Assembly: GCF_040869045.1 (NCBI RefSeq)
Contig: NC_090320.1
Location: 142,126,941-142,190,940 of the forward strand
DNA: 64,000 bases
Origin: Eurosta solidaginis
Lineage: Eukaryota > Arthropoda > Insecta > Diptera > Tephritidae
Direction: 5' to 3'
In this document: piece after piece, positions 1-11,039 of the stretch
How the letters are laid out: each line of letters starts with the position of its first letter
How positions within the stretch are numbered: the first letter of the stretch is position 1
Notes under the pieces: generated by a model
What the model saw: only the letters and a program-made list of their open reading frames with translations
Databases searched by the model: none
Told to the model about the DNA's origin: nothing
Program-made: the position numbers and the translations under genes

Positions 1-640
1 GTCTTAGCTGTTCATTCAGCTGGACATTGGTCACTTCCCACGCTTGAGAGGAGTGTGATCCGACCTTTTCGGGGGTTTGGCCACTTATTATCCAGCCAAA
101 TATTGTGTTTTGTGCTAGCAGTGTGGGCGAGATCTTTTCTATGCCATTTAGCATGATTTTAGGGATTAGATCGCTGCCTAACACCAGATCGATTTGGGAG
201 GGATTCTGAGAATTCTGGTCTGCTAGCTTGAGGTGTGACCATTTACGTATTTGGTCGTTATTTAGCCTGATTGTTGGGAGTTGCTTCGTAAGCCGCGGTA
301 GCACTATTGCCTGGGCCTTTATTTTCACCTTGTGGTCATTTGAGACTAGGGTCAGTGAGCATAGCTTGTTGGAGGTTTGTACTACTCCGCCTCCCATTCC
401 CGATATTTCAAATAGGGAGTGGGTATATGGGAGGCCTAGCTTGATTTGAGCTTTCGACGAGATGAAGCTACGCTCTGACCCTTGATCCACTAAGGCTCTG
501 AGCCTGAAGCAGTCCCCTCGGTGTTCTATGGACACTATCGCTGTGGGAGAATGATCTTGCCATCATTTTCTGCATGCAAAGATTGGATGCGGGCAGCGTT
601 TGAGGTGGTGGGAAGTTCCTCGTTGGAATCTGGGTTGGTA
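1..640 (-). pseudogene. BEL/Pao aspartic protease domain, truncated by the window edge
   Basis: On the minus strand an aspartic protease active site with sequence ALVDQGSERSF lies near 470-490. It is followed by FEISGMGGG, the usual second block of BEL/Pao proteases. At the left edge come LVLGSDLIPKIM and TIFGWIISG, the typical flap-side and linker motifs preceding reverse transcriptase. The D-Q-G-S version of the active-site triad is normal for this superfamily. Reverse transcriptase and integrase would lie outside the window. Some in-frame stops are present when reading straight through, so the copy is probably inactive. Confidence 0.75.
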
Positions 641-772
641 ACGTCCTGACTAGTTGCTACTTGAGCTGTTGCTTTCCGAGGGCCATTGGTTTTGTGAGAT
701 ACTCCGGCGTCGTGGAGGGTGGAGTTGTGGCGACCTTGGCAGTAGAGGCACGTTCTTGTGCTTGTGCAATCT

Positions 773-1981
773 TTATAGATGGGTTTGTGACAGGCAGTTT
801 TCGCATAGATTGCTTCCTCTCACGAATTTTTTCCGTTCAGGGATTGCCAGCTTTTTGTAATGCAAGCAGCTTTGTAGCGTGTGGGAGTTCTGCTTGCACA
901 TTCTGCAGGCGTATACTTTTTGATGCTCAGCCACATGAGCATTTGTACGATTTTGGGAGTAGTTGTTGTTCTGCGGGGGGTTGCGGTTTTGGTTAGGGGT
1001 TTGAGCCTGCCTGAACTGGGGATTGTTTTGACTTGAGGAAGGCTTTGAGAAATTGGTGGAGGGTGGATTATATCGGGGTTTGGCTGGTCGCCATTGATCC
1101 ACCCTTTCCACTATCTCGTAGCGAGTAGGCAGAAACTGATCCATTTGGGACCATTTCGGTAGGTCTCTTCTGGAGCTTAAAGATTGCTCCCAAAGCGCAA
1201 CTGTATTTTCCGGGAGTTTTGAGGTTACCAGATATATTAATATGGGATTCCAACTATCTGTCGAGACTTGTTGGGTTGCTAATATCTGGAGACAGTTGTT
1301 TACGGAGGATTGTAATCGCTGAATGTCTTCGCTGTTTTCCGTCGGAATGGTCTTGAGGTTCACGAGGACTTTTATTTGATTGTCGACTAGGACTCTTTTA
1401 TTTTCGTATCGGGATTTCAGAGCTTCCCAAGCCAGAGAAAAGTTGTCATCGCTAAGTGGGAACTGCTTTACTATCTGGTTGGCTTTTCCTTGGGTTTTGT
1501 ACCTGAGGTGGTTTTTTGGGCGCTCGAGAGTTTGGGGTGGTTGATATAGACCGCCGTGAACATGTCACGGAAGGACGGCCATTGATCATAACTCGCGTAA
1601 AAGACTTCGGTGTCACAGGCGGGTACTTTGAGGTGCATCCCGGAACTGTCTTAGGGAGTGGTGGTTGTAGCGGGGCGGGATTGCTTAGTACCCTTAACTG
1701 GAGCTGACCGCCTATTCTTGCCTTTGTGTCTTCATATGCTATAAGACAGGCGCGGTATTTATTGAAGGCTGAGGCCAGTCGTCGGGAAGGTCGTTGTCAT
1801 CTGCCTCTACGACGGCGTCATATGCGCTCTGTACCCTTTCCCAGAACACATCGATATTTTTATGTTTTATTTTTAGGGATGCCTCGGTGTTATCTTCGAT
1901 CAGGGTTGTGCCGAACCGAGCGCAGTAATCAGTAAAGAGATCCGTTTCGGATATAAATTTATTTTCGACCACGGTAGTCAT
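773..1981 (-). pseudogene. BEL/Pao gag polyprotein with zinc knuckle
   Basis: The start at 1981 gives a polar, acidic N-terminal segment. After frame changes between about 1500 and 1740 the reading continues with the conserved gag core of BEL/Pao elements (DUF1759 type): a PACDTEVF-like block, a WPSFRDMFTAVYINHPKL block and a RYENKRVLVDNQ block. From 1363 leftwards one frame of 196 residues stays open. It holds a Pro/Asn/Gln-rich linker and a knuckle with the pattern C-x2-C-x4-H-x4-C (CRMCKQNSHTLQSC). Gag packages the element RNA. Because several frames are needed, this is a decayed gag. Confidence 0.8.
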
Positions 1982-2535
1982 TCTAAAGAGGGACTTGCTT
2001 AATTTTACTTTACCTATTTTGGGAATTTTTGGAGATTGCCGAGTGTTTATTTGTGCTGGAAAAGCAAAGGGATAAGTTTTTCAATTGGTCGAGAGTGTAG
2101 TAGGCTAGGACCAGTTAGAATCAATTGGGAGTAGTCTGGGACCAGTTGGGCAGATTTTACTGCTGGGTAATTTAAACTATGAGAATGTGGCCGACTTTGC
2201 TGCTGGGTATCCCCAGTAATACTGATGTGGGGATATGTATTTATATTATACCGCAAGGGACACAAGTTAACTTTGTAAAAGTATGAGTGGGATTTGCTGG
2301 TCTGTACTGCACCGCGATATGTATATATGTATATAGGGGGTGAGAATATATACTTTTATGGCGGGAAAGTGTATTTTTTTGGCGGGAAATTTATGTAAAT
2401 GGCGGGAAAATCTATATATATAGCTCTTGGGAATCGCCAAATTTTAATTGGGGATATACTTTAAGGAGTATTATTATTGTTTAAGGGGCTGGTTTCGTCA
2501 AAGGCGACGAAGGACCATTGGTTAAGGGGGTGACA

Positions 2536-3330
2536 GTATAAATGTACCTTACCTTTTTGGTATGTAGCTGTGGGTACGGCTAGGGCTGCTGCGTTCATGA
2601 TGGTGGTTGGTGTTGGCGATGATGCGGTTGTAGATGGTGGTACCGGCTAAATATGGTGGCGTTTTGATGATGATGGTAGGGTTTGTGCTGTACACGGCGG
2701 TGTTCACGGCACTAGTAGCTTGTTCCACTTTATGGGGATATTTCCAATTTATAATTATTATTTGTCTATCTCCAATATACAACAAAAAACCACGTTCTGA
2801 ACTTTCAACGAAATTTCTTTTTTAATATAAAAGGGTTTTTACAATGATATTTGGCATCACACGCGTGATTGTACAAATTCTCTTTTTATAATAGGTAAAA
2901 TGCACAAGTTGGTGATTTATATAGTAAAGTGGAATTTTGCAAAAATAAACTGTGCCGGACTTGCACACGATAATAATAGTAAGTTTTTTGACAGGTGGCG
3001 ATCATGCCAGATCGTCATCCTGTACTTGCGGCGAATTCGGTTTGGTGGATTTTGCGCGGTGGAGGATGCCACACGTCCATGAGGAGACCCCATAGGGAAG
3101 TTAAAGGTAAATACAATGCATTGATTTTAGGGGTAATTCAATATAATATAATTCAATATAGTCGAATACAATACAAGATACGGGATGTATATAGATTCAT
3201 AGATATTTTTTTTATTTTTTTATATATATATACATATAGAAAAGAGGGGGATGGGACGGGCCAGCCTACACTGCGTAAACACTTAGTAACAGAACAGAAA
3301 TTATTAGAAATTAGTGTTTTTACAACCCCC
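2536..3330. other. no recognisable gene; AT-rich
   Basis: Only short open frames without recognisable domains are present. The stretch has simple AT tracts around 3195-3235 and GATG-rich sequence around 2590-2670. No element ends could be assigned. Confidence 0.5.
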
Positions 3331-3476
3331 TTTTAAAACCAAGGCATCACTGTGATGCATTTGCATGTCATAAACATAGTTGTGTGGGTTTTTTATTCAA
3401 CCGTTTTAAAAAATGAAGGTATCACTGTGACACAATTGCAGATCGTAAAATTGCTTGTGTTGTTTTTTTTAAGCCA
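3331..3476. repeat. diverged tandem duplication, 73 bp x 2
   Basis: Two adjacent copies (3331-3403 and 3404-3476) share TTTTAAAA, then GGCATCACTGTGA or GGTATCACTGTGA, then TTGTGT and a T-rich end. They differ by many substitutions, so this is an old local duplication. Confidence 0.6.
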
Positions 3477-3720
3477 CCACAAGACACAGCAGGTAGAATT
3501 GAAATTGCCCCTACCTAAAAGTTCGACCGAAAGGGGGGACATCAGAATTCGTTTTAGAGGTATGGTTTCTTCGGCAAAGTTTCTTATTTTGATCCCTAGA
3601 ATACGATTCTCACAGAGCAATGAGCGATTTTTAAATCGACCCGTCCTAATATCTACACATAACACGCGCGGTGTCTAAGTTGCTTAGTCTGTAACTTCCT
3701 TCCTTAAATAATCTTGTTTG

Positions 3721-3856
3721 AACATTTAGGGTATTCGGCACTTAATGGTGCCTCTACCCATATAAATCATTTAATTTATTCTACATTGAACATTTAGGGT
3801 ACTCGGCACTTAATGGTGCCTTTACTCAAATAAATAATTTAATTTATTCTACAGTG
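3721..3856. repeat. tandem duplication, 68 bp x 2
   Basis: Units 3721-3788 and 3789-3856 both begin AACATTTAGGGTA and contain CGGCACTTAATGGTGCC, itself a short palindrome around TTAA, and TTTAATTTATTCTACA. They differ at only a few positions. The array directly abuts the reverse-transcriptase fragment that starts at 3858. Confidence 0.9.
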
Positions 3857-3857
3857 G

Positions 3858-4015
3858 GATGTTGCCACCTCTGCTGTGGGCATTGGCTTTGCAATTGTCA
3901 CAAGTGGAAATTGCCTCGAAACGATTAGCTCATTGATGGGTCGGACGCTTCGGGATATACATACCAGATCATCTAATGTCTGGTTGACAGTCAATGCAGA
4001 GAAAACGGATATCGT
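3858..4015 (+). pseudogene. Jockey-type reverse transcriptase fragment, upstream half
   Basis: The translation begins DVA just after where a catalytic YAD would sit. It continues through GNCLETISSLMGRTLRDI to VNAEKTDIV, the usual helix and NPxKTxxV block that follows the catalytic YADD in Jockey-group non-LTR retrotransposons. The element is cut at 4015 by a DNA transposon. The same reading resumes at 6895 with LFTKRYKIP, the expected continuation. It is a short, degenerate piece with no start, endonuclease or full polymerase domain. Confidence 0.75.
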
Positions 4016-4416
4016 CGCTGCGCCAACGAAAACAGTTATGTGTTTCTTTTCAAAAAAGTTTGTATTGCTTATATTATTATCATTATATGGAGCCCACACT
4101 TCTGCATATGCCGTTTTATATATATTTTGGTTTAGGAATGATCGAAACAGCTATGTGTTCGCGGTACTAGAAAAACGGTTATGTCTTAATTGCTTATAAC
4201 TGTTTTTAATCGCTGGCGAAAGTGCTTTGACTTCAATGTAAACAATAATTACAAGAAATCTACGTACATACGCAAATACATACCGCATAAAGTACATATG
4301 TAGATTCTACAATTTTATTTGTTCGGATGCAATGGAAATCAACCATTGTAAAGGTAAATTTCGTTTAGCTAAGAATTACCACTATCTCCAAAGATATTTC
4401 TGTTTTTAGTCTAAAT

Positions 4417-6492
4417 ATGGAAGAATATAGCATTCTTAATGAAGAAACTGGACTGTTTCAAGAATTAGAGAATACGAAGAAATTGGATAAAGCGAGACTG
4501 CAGGCGGTAAAATAACAAATAAGGAAATAATCAAAAAAAAATGGAAAGTATAGGTTTTTTGGTAAAAAATATATTGCGTGGAAGTGTGTAGATATGTGTG
4601 AAAGGAAGGCCGTAGCTGTGCAAAAAAAAATATATATAGAAAAGCGAGAGTAAACCCGTGCCATCATTTAGCGGAAAAAGACGGAAAGAAGCTTTCTTTG
4701 TGGAGCTGTTGACGAGGATGTTCGAAATTCTTCAATTAAACATTTCTGGAAATTACCTTCGAGGGACGCGAAGACGGCGCATGTTAATGGTTAAATCCAT
4801 TTACACAAAGTTATGCGACGCCGTTCTACGGAAGGAATGCACGGAAATTAGTTGAATTTGAGTGTTATTTAACAGCATCAAATTGGCAGAAACTTAAAGT
4901 GTGGAAAGAGTTTTTATTAGCTACATTCTATCTAGACAAAAGCGTCTTTCAAAATGGGATAGGAATTTATGGAAAGGTATCCTTACCAAAGAAACTAAGA
5001 TTGTCGACATCAGATTCGTTAGTACGGACTACAGAAATACCAAAAATGCCTAGTCATTATTGTAACACTAAGCAAATGTACATAGAAGATACGTTTACGA
5101 TACACCAAAAAAGTATCTATATTTAAACCAAGGAAAAACCAATGTGAAACAAACAGTGAAGCTAAGAGCGAAGAGATTATTTCACATACACACATGTAGT
5201 CATTACCTAAGAGCAAAAGTAATTACTCAGACATGAACACGCATATCATTAGAAGACAAAAGTAAATACCAGATACAAAAAGAAGAAATAAATAAGCAGC
5301 TGTTAGAGAAGGCAGTTCGTGAAAAGTCTAGAACATTGGAGATATATGCGAACGAAGCAAAAGAGAGTATAAAAGCAGCCCAAGCTGAGGAATAATAAAT
5401 TAAGTTTCATTTTAAACGCTATAATTGAAGAACTCGAGTTTGTAATTGTACTACTGCCACAGTAGAGTGGTAAATAAAAAACATTTTGGCATGCTGAATA
5501 TTTGAGTTATTTATTCGACAGTTCAGCGATACGAACGTTAACAGAGGGTGCATAATGATCAAAAATTTCACAAATTCGTTACAATATTATAAGACGAACT
5601 TGGCAATGCAAAATTTCACGATCTATGTCAAAAATACCAATGATGATCATTTATACATATGGCATGTGTGCTTATTTAAAAAAGTTATTATGATATCAGA
5701 TGGTTCCTTGTACCTCTCATCATTATTTGGACTGGAAATAGAGAAAATTATTTTAGAAAAAGACCATACTATGATGGAGGTAGACAGCGCCAACTCTACA
5801 TTAGAAAACTGTTTTAAGCCACCGATATATTCGCCAATGGACTACAAAACCGTTTACAGCAGGAAAGGTCATCACATCATTATATTATTAATTACCTATA
5901 GTACAGTTTTTTTTAATTATGAGAGTGTACCTGATAATTGTACAACAATAACGCCAGGAAAAAAGTTCGGGGAATCACATGTAAGCAGTATCAAAGCATT
6001 TCTTTACAAAAATGGTGAAGTCAGCTTTAAATTGCGCCATATAGAAACTGGACATCACTGCCACAGAAGTGACCTCCGTTGTTACAGCATTACGAAACGA
6101 AGCCATTGTACGAAGGTCCGACAAAAATTAAACAATCAAACAATAGCCTTCAAACTAAATTAAAATTAAATGTAAGGCACGATAACCTCCGAAGAGATTT
6201 TAGGCCGAGCATCTGCGAGGCAGATGAGTTTTCACTAAGAGCTTTTCATGGCAAAAATACACTCAGAGTGCTTGCCAAACACTGCCGAGGGGCGACCCCG
6301 CTTAGAAATATTTTCTTCTAATTGAAAAACCCTATTTCTAAAATTTTGATGTTGCTTTGCCCGGGGTGTGAACCCAGGGCATTCGGTGTGGTAGGCGGGA
6401 GCACGCTACCATCACACCACGGTAGCCTTCAAACGCTAAATCAATATATGCACAAAGATTTTCAATCCTTTTATGATAATATTTCTTACTAA
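4417..6492 (+). pseudogene. transposase-like pseudogene of an uncharacterised insect family
   Basis: Pieces in different frames line up in order with a protein family common in insect genomes, recalled rather than searched. They are: an N-terminal MEEYSILNEE segment; EIPKMPSHYC (about 5035-5070) followed by a conserved MYIED-like segment; a charged coiled-coil-like piece (5255-5390); YYKTNL..NFTIYVKN (about 5590-5640); HTMMEVDSANSTLE with PPIYSPMDY (about 5765-5850); and GKKFGESHV with VSFKLRH. The longest open piece is 5555-6163 (202 residues). From about 6080 the family frame is a different one. After the SINE it ends at 6423-6492 with HKDFQSFYDN and a stop. Multiple frameshifts make it non-functional. 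Confidence 0.65.
6156..6422 (-). mobile_element. tRNA-headed SINE (family A), internally deleted, with 12-bp TSD
   Basis: It is flanked by the perfect 12-bp duplication TAGCCTTCAAAC (6144-6155 and 6423-6434). On the minus strand it starts with a tRNA-like head ending in GGTTCACACCCCGGG (B box). Next come the family body (GCTTGGCAAGCACTC reversed, AGCTCTTAGTGAAAAC) and a T-rich 3' end. Compared with the full copy at 52463-52833 the middle part is missing. It interrupts the transposase coding region. Joining the two sides at the duplication restores an open frame that ends in FQSFYDNISY and a stop. Confidence 0.85.
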
Positions 6493-6844
6493 ATATCTCT
6501 TTTCCATTTTAATGAAATGTACATATGTACCTACTATGAGGTTGTGATGCAGTTTTCCTTATATAAAAATCTACACTAAAATACATTACATTGAATTGTA
6601 TAAAAATGCATATGTATAAATTAAAATTATTTCTAATATATATATGTAGCTTTATTAGAGCTAATCGAGCTTTCAACTTTTTTATGTTGCATCTACTCCT
6701 TACGGCAGTATTGTGTAAAAAATTTCATACATTTCCCAACTGCCAAAATAAAATTTGATTAATAATTAAAAGCAGCTATGTGCAATAAAACGGCGCAAAC
6801 ATTTAACACGTCGTATTGGGTTGAAAACACGATTTTTTCCTTCA
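6493..6844. other. non-coding 3' part of the DNA transposon
   Basis: AT-rich sequence between the transposase stop at 6490-6492 and the right terminal inverted repeat. No further gene is seen. Confidence 0.5.
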
Positions 6845-6894
6845 CATCAATAACATATTTGCAAAAACAAATAACAGTCTTTGTGAGCGCAGCG

Positions 6895-7110
6895 ATAACG
6901 GTCTGTTTACTAAGAGGTACAAGATCCCAAAGAGAAGAGAGTGAAGAAGGCCTCGACGGCACTTTATGCATGTAAAAGAATGCTAGGGTGTACGTGGGGT
7001 TTATCGCCCTCTCTCTCATTGTAAAGCCTATCCTCTTGTATGGAGCCCTTATTTGGTGGACAGCCATACAAAAAACCACCTACCTCAAAAGAACATAGCT
7101 GCGATGGTGG
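6895..7110 (+). pseudogene. Jockey-type reverse transcriptase fragment, downstream half
   Basis: The reading LFTKRYKIPK resumes directly after the DNA transposon. With one frame change it continues as KKASTALYACKRMLG, TWGLSPSL and PILLYGALIWWTAIQKTTYLKR. These are standard blocks of the domain between polymerase and RNase H in Jockey-group elements. It is the continuation of 3858-4015. The rest of the element is absent. Confidence 0.8.
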
Positions 7111-7143
7111 GGTGCAATAAACATCATAAGCAATAGGCCATAT

Positions 7144-7190
7144 TACGTTATTTCCAATTGTTTTGACGTTATTTCCAATATGTTATCGAT
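7144..7190. repeat. paired TTATTTCCAAT motifs flanking the nested block (left side)
   Basis: TTATTTCCAAT occurs at 7148-7158 and 7169-7179. Its inverse ATTGGAAATAA occurs twice at 17863-17873 and 17882-17892, beyond the other end of the nested block. GCCATAT lies just outside on both sides (7137-7143 and 17894-17900). This resembles the terminal and target sequences of a DNA element into which the block was inserted. Confidence 0.45.
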
Positions 7191-7255
7191 CTCTCGCCGC
7201 GTACGGACTTGTTTTATAAATTGTTGTTATATTTTCTTTCTTTTAAATTGCCAAA

Positions 7256-8597
7256 ATGGATGAATTTTGCGGAAAGTGTAACAAACAATTTTCTAGAACT
7301 GGTGACAATAGTCTAGTGCCGTGTAATGGGTTTTGTAAAAGATTTTCCACAGAGCCTGTAGTGAGGGTATCTCTGAATGCGCAGTAAAGCTAATCAAATC
7401 TATCCCGCACTTGCTTTACTTGTGTGAGAAGTGTGTTAACATGCCGAACAAGCTCGTTAATATGTTGAATGCTATTCTCGTGGCTCAACACGGTTTTGAC
7501 CTAATTACAAGTGCTGTGACAAAAAATGTCGATGATTTAAAAAATCAGATAATGGACTCTTTTGTGTGGTATAAATGGATTTATTTTTCCTCGTTCAAGC
7601 CATCTGTCACTGAGGAGAGTATTGTTAAATACATCACTGATCACTTTGGCATTGCTGCTTCTATGTCGCTTGTTTTAAATTAGTAAAGACAGATGTCGAC
7701 ATAAACTCTTTAGTGAGAGTCTCTTTTAAAGTTTGAGTGATTGAAAATTACTATAGCAAACTTTTCTATGCTTCTCTTTGCCCCACTAATGTATACATTA
7801 AACCCATCCGTTTTTTTCCAAAAGACGTAGAAATTTCCGCGGAGTCGTAGATTTGTCTGATACCTTTCATAATGGTCTCAACGTCTATTATCAGAATGTT
7901 AGGGGTCTAAATACTAAACTAGTTGATCTTTTTCTCCGAATTCATGACCTCTGTTATGACGTTTTGTTTTTTACTGAGACATGGTTGATACCAACCAACT
8001 TTCAATATACCTGTATTGTCTCAGTTCACCGGTGCGGAATACTACTGATCTAAATGCGTCTTCTCGTCGGTTTCTGTTTAGGAAGGCCAATTGGTCTTTA
8101 TTAATAGATGAAGTCTCTAAAATAACATACTGACTACGACGGAGATATTGAACCGAGCTCCATCCATTTCACCAACGTTTTACATGCAATATTTCTCAAA
8201 TGTGTGCCCTTTTCCAAAACCTCTTCAGCATCTCCAGCTACTGCTTGGAGCTTTAGATAACTTAATTATATAAAAAACAAAAACAAAAACACGCATCTTC
8301 AAACGTTTAAAATTATCTGGTTCTTATAGTGACTATGCTGCATATTCCATCTTGCGTCTTAAGTACAACAGGCTACAGATAAGATGCTATAAGAATTATA
8401 TGATGAAGATTAAGCATCGGATCTCTTCCAATCCAAAATCATTTTATCCTTCGTCAACTCCAAAAGAAATATTAAACGGGTTTCTTCTGTAATGAAGTAT
8501 AACGATCAAATTTCTAATAATGACTCCGAGACTGCTAATATGTTTGCTGACTTTTTTAAATCTATCCTGACTCACCTCTGGTGGATTATCATTATAT
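7256..8597 (+). mobile_element. PHD-type non-LTR retrotransposon copy 1, 5' portion
   Basis: ORF1 starts at 7256 with a PHD-like zinc finger (MDEFCGKCNKQFSR, then CNGFC). A C-terminal block follows with WIYFSSFKPSVTEESIVKYI. ORF2 starts near 7855 with NVYYQNVRGLNTKLVD and FFTETWL, the opening of an apurinic-like endonuclease. A later segment matches copy 2 (YAAYSILR, NPKSF). Many frameshifts are present. The element breaks at 8597 where a gypsy LTR begins, and resumes at 16721. The PHD finger in ORF1 suggests the CR1-like assemblage; the clade is an inference. Confidence 0.8.
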
Positions 8598-9109
8598 TGT
8601 AACGAATTTAGTGCAATTCCGCTTATTTGCAACCTTCTTCTAACGTTCGAATTACTAAACTGTTTAATAAATAACTCCATTATTCGATAATGCAAAATGG
8701 TATTTTTATTAGACTACTTTCAAAATAATACTTCTATTGCTCGACAGATAGCGTGCTTAATCAAAACTGATTGTCGTGCCTCTACTGTTGCTGCCTTTTA
8801 TACTGTCTGATTTCCTCGTTGCATATTTCTAGGCTTTTCTATTCTAGAATTTACTAGTTAGTTATCATCTATCTATGTTTATAGCTTCTCATATGCGCGT
8901 ATATATGTGAGTGATACTTGCGCAAATTATTGCCTTCTTTTGTGAGCATTTCTGATAAGATATATGCATGTGTTGGTGCGTCTCTTCTCCGCTGCTCGTA
9001 TGGACGTATGGGCAGACATAATGATTGATTTAATGATGTCCATACAAGTCACTGCTCAGCATCGGCTTAGAGATGATAGTATCCCTTAGTGTTGCTAATA
9101 TTCGTCACA
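8598..9109 (-). repeat. gypsy 3' LTR, 512 bp
   Basis: On the plus strand it begins TGTAACGAATTTAG and ends ATTCGTCACA, giving the short inverted ends of an LTR. It is about 95% alike by eye to the LTR at 16225-16716. The PolII-like signals were not resolved. Confidence 0.88.
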
Positions 9110-9598
9110 CTGCCCTCCACCTAAGTCTGATCGTCCCGATCAGACAATTCTCTCGATTTAAACGCTGCCAGCCTTTCCAAATGAACCACTTTCACTTTGG
9201 TTCGTGGTTTGCCAATGGTTTGTATGCGGTACACTACATCGTTGATCCGTTTTGCAACTTTGTATGGACCTTCCTAATTACACTGCTATTTTGGGGACAA
9301 ACCTTTTTTCGTTGTGGGTTGTATAACAGCACCAAATCTCCTTCCTGAAATCCTTCCGAATTAATTTCTTTATCGTATCTGGTTTTCATCTTGTCGCTCA
9401 TAATCTTTGCTCGTTGCCTTACCAGATCGTGTATCTCTCTCAGCTCTTCTTCCAAGCCCCAGTGGATTTCTTGACATTTCTCTCCGCATCTGCATCTATC
9501 CCATACTTCAAATCAGCTGTCAGTCGAAGGTCATTGCCAAAAATTACCTTTGCGGGAGTTTGGCCCATTGTCTCATGTACAACCGTCAGTGACTTTCG
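9110..9598 (-). pseudogene. gypsy integrase C-terminal part
   Basis: The minus strand reads VVHETMGQTPAKVIFGNDLRL, then EEELREIHDLVRQRAKIM, then DKEINSEGFQEGDLVLLYNP, and ends in RIQTIGKPRTKVKVVHLERL. These are the tail of the integrase core and the GPY/F-like C-terminal domain of Ty3/gypsy elements, with small frameshifts. Coding ends right next to the 3' LTR, as expected. The upstream integrase core lies at 13880 and above because non-LTR copy 2 was inserted between VVHET and the preceding AYRS block. Confidence 0.85.
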
Positions 9599-9666
9599 TT
9601 GCATGCGGGCGTGTTTTTTAATCGCTCTCGTAGTTTTCGTCTTAATGTTTGTTTCAATTTCTTACA

Positions 9667-10964
9667 ATGGACGACTTTTGTGGAAAGTGTAACAGACGGT
9701 TTTCGAGATCTGTCGATAGTGATATAATATCGCGCAATGGTTTCTGCAAAAAAACATTCCATAGAGCCTGTAGTAAAGGCATTTCTTATTATGACGTCAG
9801 ATTAATTAAAAACAATCGTCACTCTCTGTATTTTTGTGAAGAATGGACATGCCGGATAAGCTCGATAAAGCTTTAGACGCGATTCTTGTTGACCAAAATC
9901 AAGGGTTTGAAATAGTATCGAGCGCTTTTGACAACAAACCCGATAATCTGTCTAAACAGCTCGACGAACTAAAAATCGAATTAATGGCATCTTTGAAGTA
10001 ATCCAACAACAAAGTTCTTACTGCTGAATCTTGTTTCTGTAGCGCATTATTTATCTCTCCTATTTCTATGATATCCAACAACAATACTAATAGCCCTTTG
10101 TCAAACAATCTTATGGAATTTCCCGCTACCCCTCAAGGCACGGAATTCTCTCAATCTCCTTTTGAATGTATGCCGATTAACCCGCATACCGTTGTCACTC
10201 AAACAAATTCATCGTCTCCCTCTGCCAACATTGGCATTGCTTCAACTTTATCTTTTTCGTCTTCTACTTCTACTGTTAATGCGCTTCCAACATCTATATC
10301 TACAACAACGTTAACACCTGCAGCAAATAAACAAATGCAATCGTCAAATACTACAACAAAAAAGTGTCTCTCAAAAAACAATAATATTGCAAAATCAGCA
10401 AATAAATCAGGTTCATTGCAGCTGCGCAATCTACAGTCAATGTTAGTCGTAATGTTATCAACTCTAATTCCACATTGTTTGCTAACATTACGACAACTAA
10501 TACTGCGACATCGTGCTCTGCTACCTCCCATTCTTTTGCTCATGTCGCTGCTAATGCTGCTAACAACGCAGCTGAGCCGTCGAATAATACATCGCTACAC
10601 AAACATGTAACGAATGCAGGAAAAGAGTTAAATCGTAATTCGTGTGCTTTTGTTAGTGGCATTAGTGACAATGCTGATTTGGATGTGTTTGTGAAATATA
10701 AGTGGATCCATGTCTCCTATTTTAGGCCGTCAGTTACTGAAGAGAGTATTGCTAAATATATTTCTTTGCACTTTCACTTCCTCAAAATTAGCTTGTTTCA
10801 AGTTAACTAATAGGGACGTCAATTTAAACTCTCTGGTGATAGTTTCATTTAAAATTCGTGTGTTTGCAACTGACTACAGCAAACTTTTTAACGCTGCGCT
10901 GTGGCCTACCAACGTAACTATTAAACCCTTCCGTTTTTTCCGAAGCCCGGAGAAAATCCTGTAG
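9667..10964 (+). pseudogene. non-LTR ORF1 with PHD-like zinc finger and Ser/Thr-rich middle
   Basis: The start at 9667 gives MDDFCGKCNRRFSR, followed by CKKTFHRAC and a Cys near the end of the finger, a C4HC3-type arrangement. A frameshift near 9850 leads into LDKALDAILVDQNQGFE, a short coiled segment. Next comes a Ser/Thr/Asn-rich low-complexity region (10068-10440). The C-terminal block VKYKWIHVSYFRPSVTEESI lies at 10690-10750, and PTNVTIKPFRFF near 10905-10940. ORF1 proteins of such elements bind element RNA. Frame changes at several points make it a pseudogene. Confidence 0.75.
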
Positions 10965-11039
10965 TGTCGTAGACTTAACTAATTCCCTAAACAATCGTCT
11001 TCACGAGCAATTGCCTCTAAATTTGTCAGACAATGCCAC

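Larger units (their letters stand above)
1..2535 (-). mobile_element. BEL/Pao LTR retrotransposon, 5' part, running out of the window
   Basis: Reading the minus strand from right to left gives a non-coding leader or LTR, a gag polyprotein of the BEL/Pao type and the start of an aspartic protease that continues past position 1. A plausible LTR 5' edge on the minus strand is TGTCACCCCC at 2526-2535. The inner LTR edge and primer-binding site were not identified, so the LTR length is unknown. Gag carries frameshifts in the 1500-1740 region, so this copy looks defective. The family assignment rests on the protein domains. Confidence 0.8.
4016..6894 (+). mobile_element. DNA transposon with imperfect TIRs inserted in a reverse-transcriptase gene
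   Basis: The left end from 4016 (CGCTGCGCCAACGAAAACAG) and the right end up to 6894 (reverse complement CGCTGCGCTCACAAAGACTG) are imperfect terminal inverted repeats. Similarity continues inward for about 20 more bases. Flanking bases (GATATCGT on the left, ATAACGGT on the right) suggest a degraded duplication of about 8 bp. The element interrupts a Jockey reverse transcriptase whose reading continues on the other side. It carries a transposase-like pseudogene and, secondarily, a SINE at 6156-6422. The superfamily could not be assigned. Confidence 0.75.

Noticed and set aside
5555..6163. 202-codon frame as a host gene with an intact stop
   Set aside because: Its motifs are those of a transposase-like family between TIRs. 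The true family frame shifts near 6080 and continues after the SINE.
10068..10610. 180-codon Ser/Thr/Asn-rich frame as an independent host gene
   Set aside because: It sits between the PHD finger and the C-terminal block of the non-LTR ORF1 and is its low-complexity middle.
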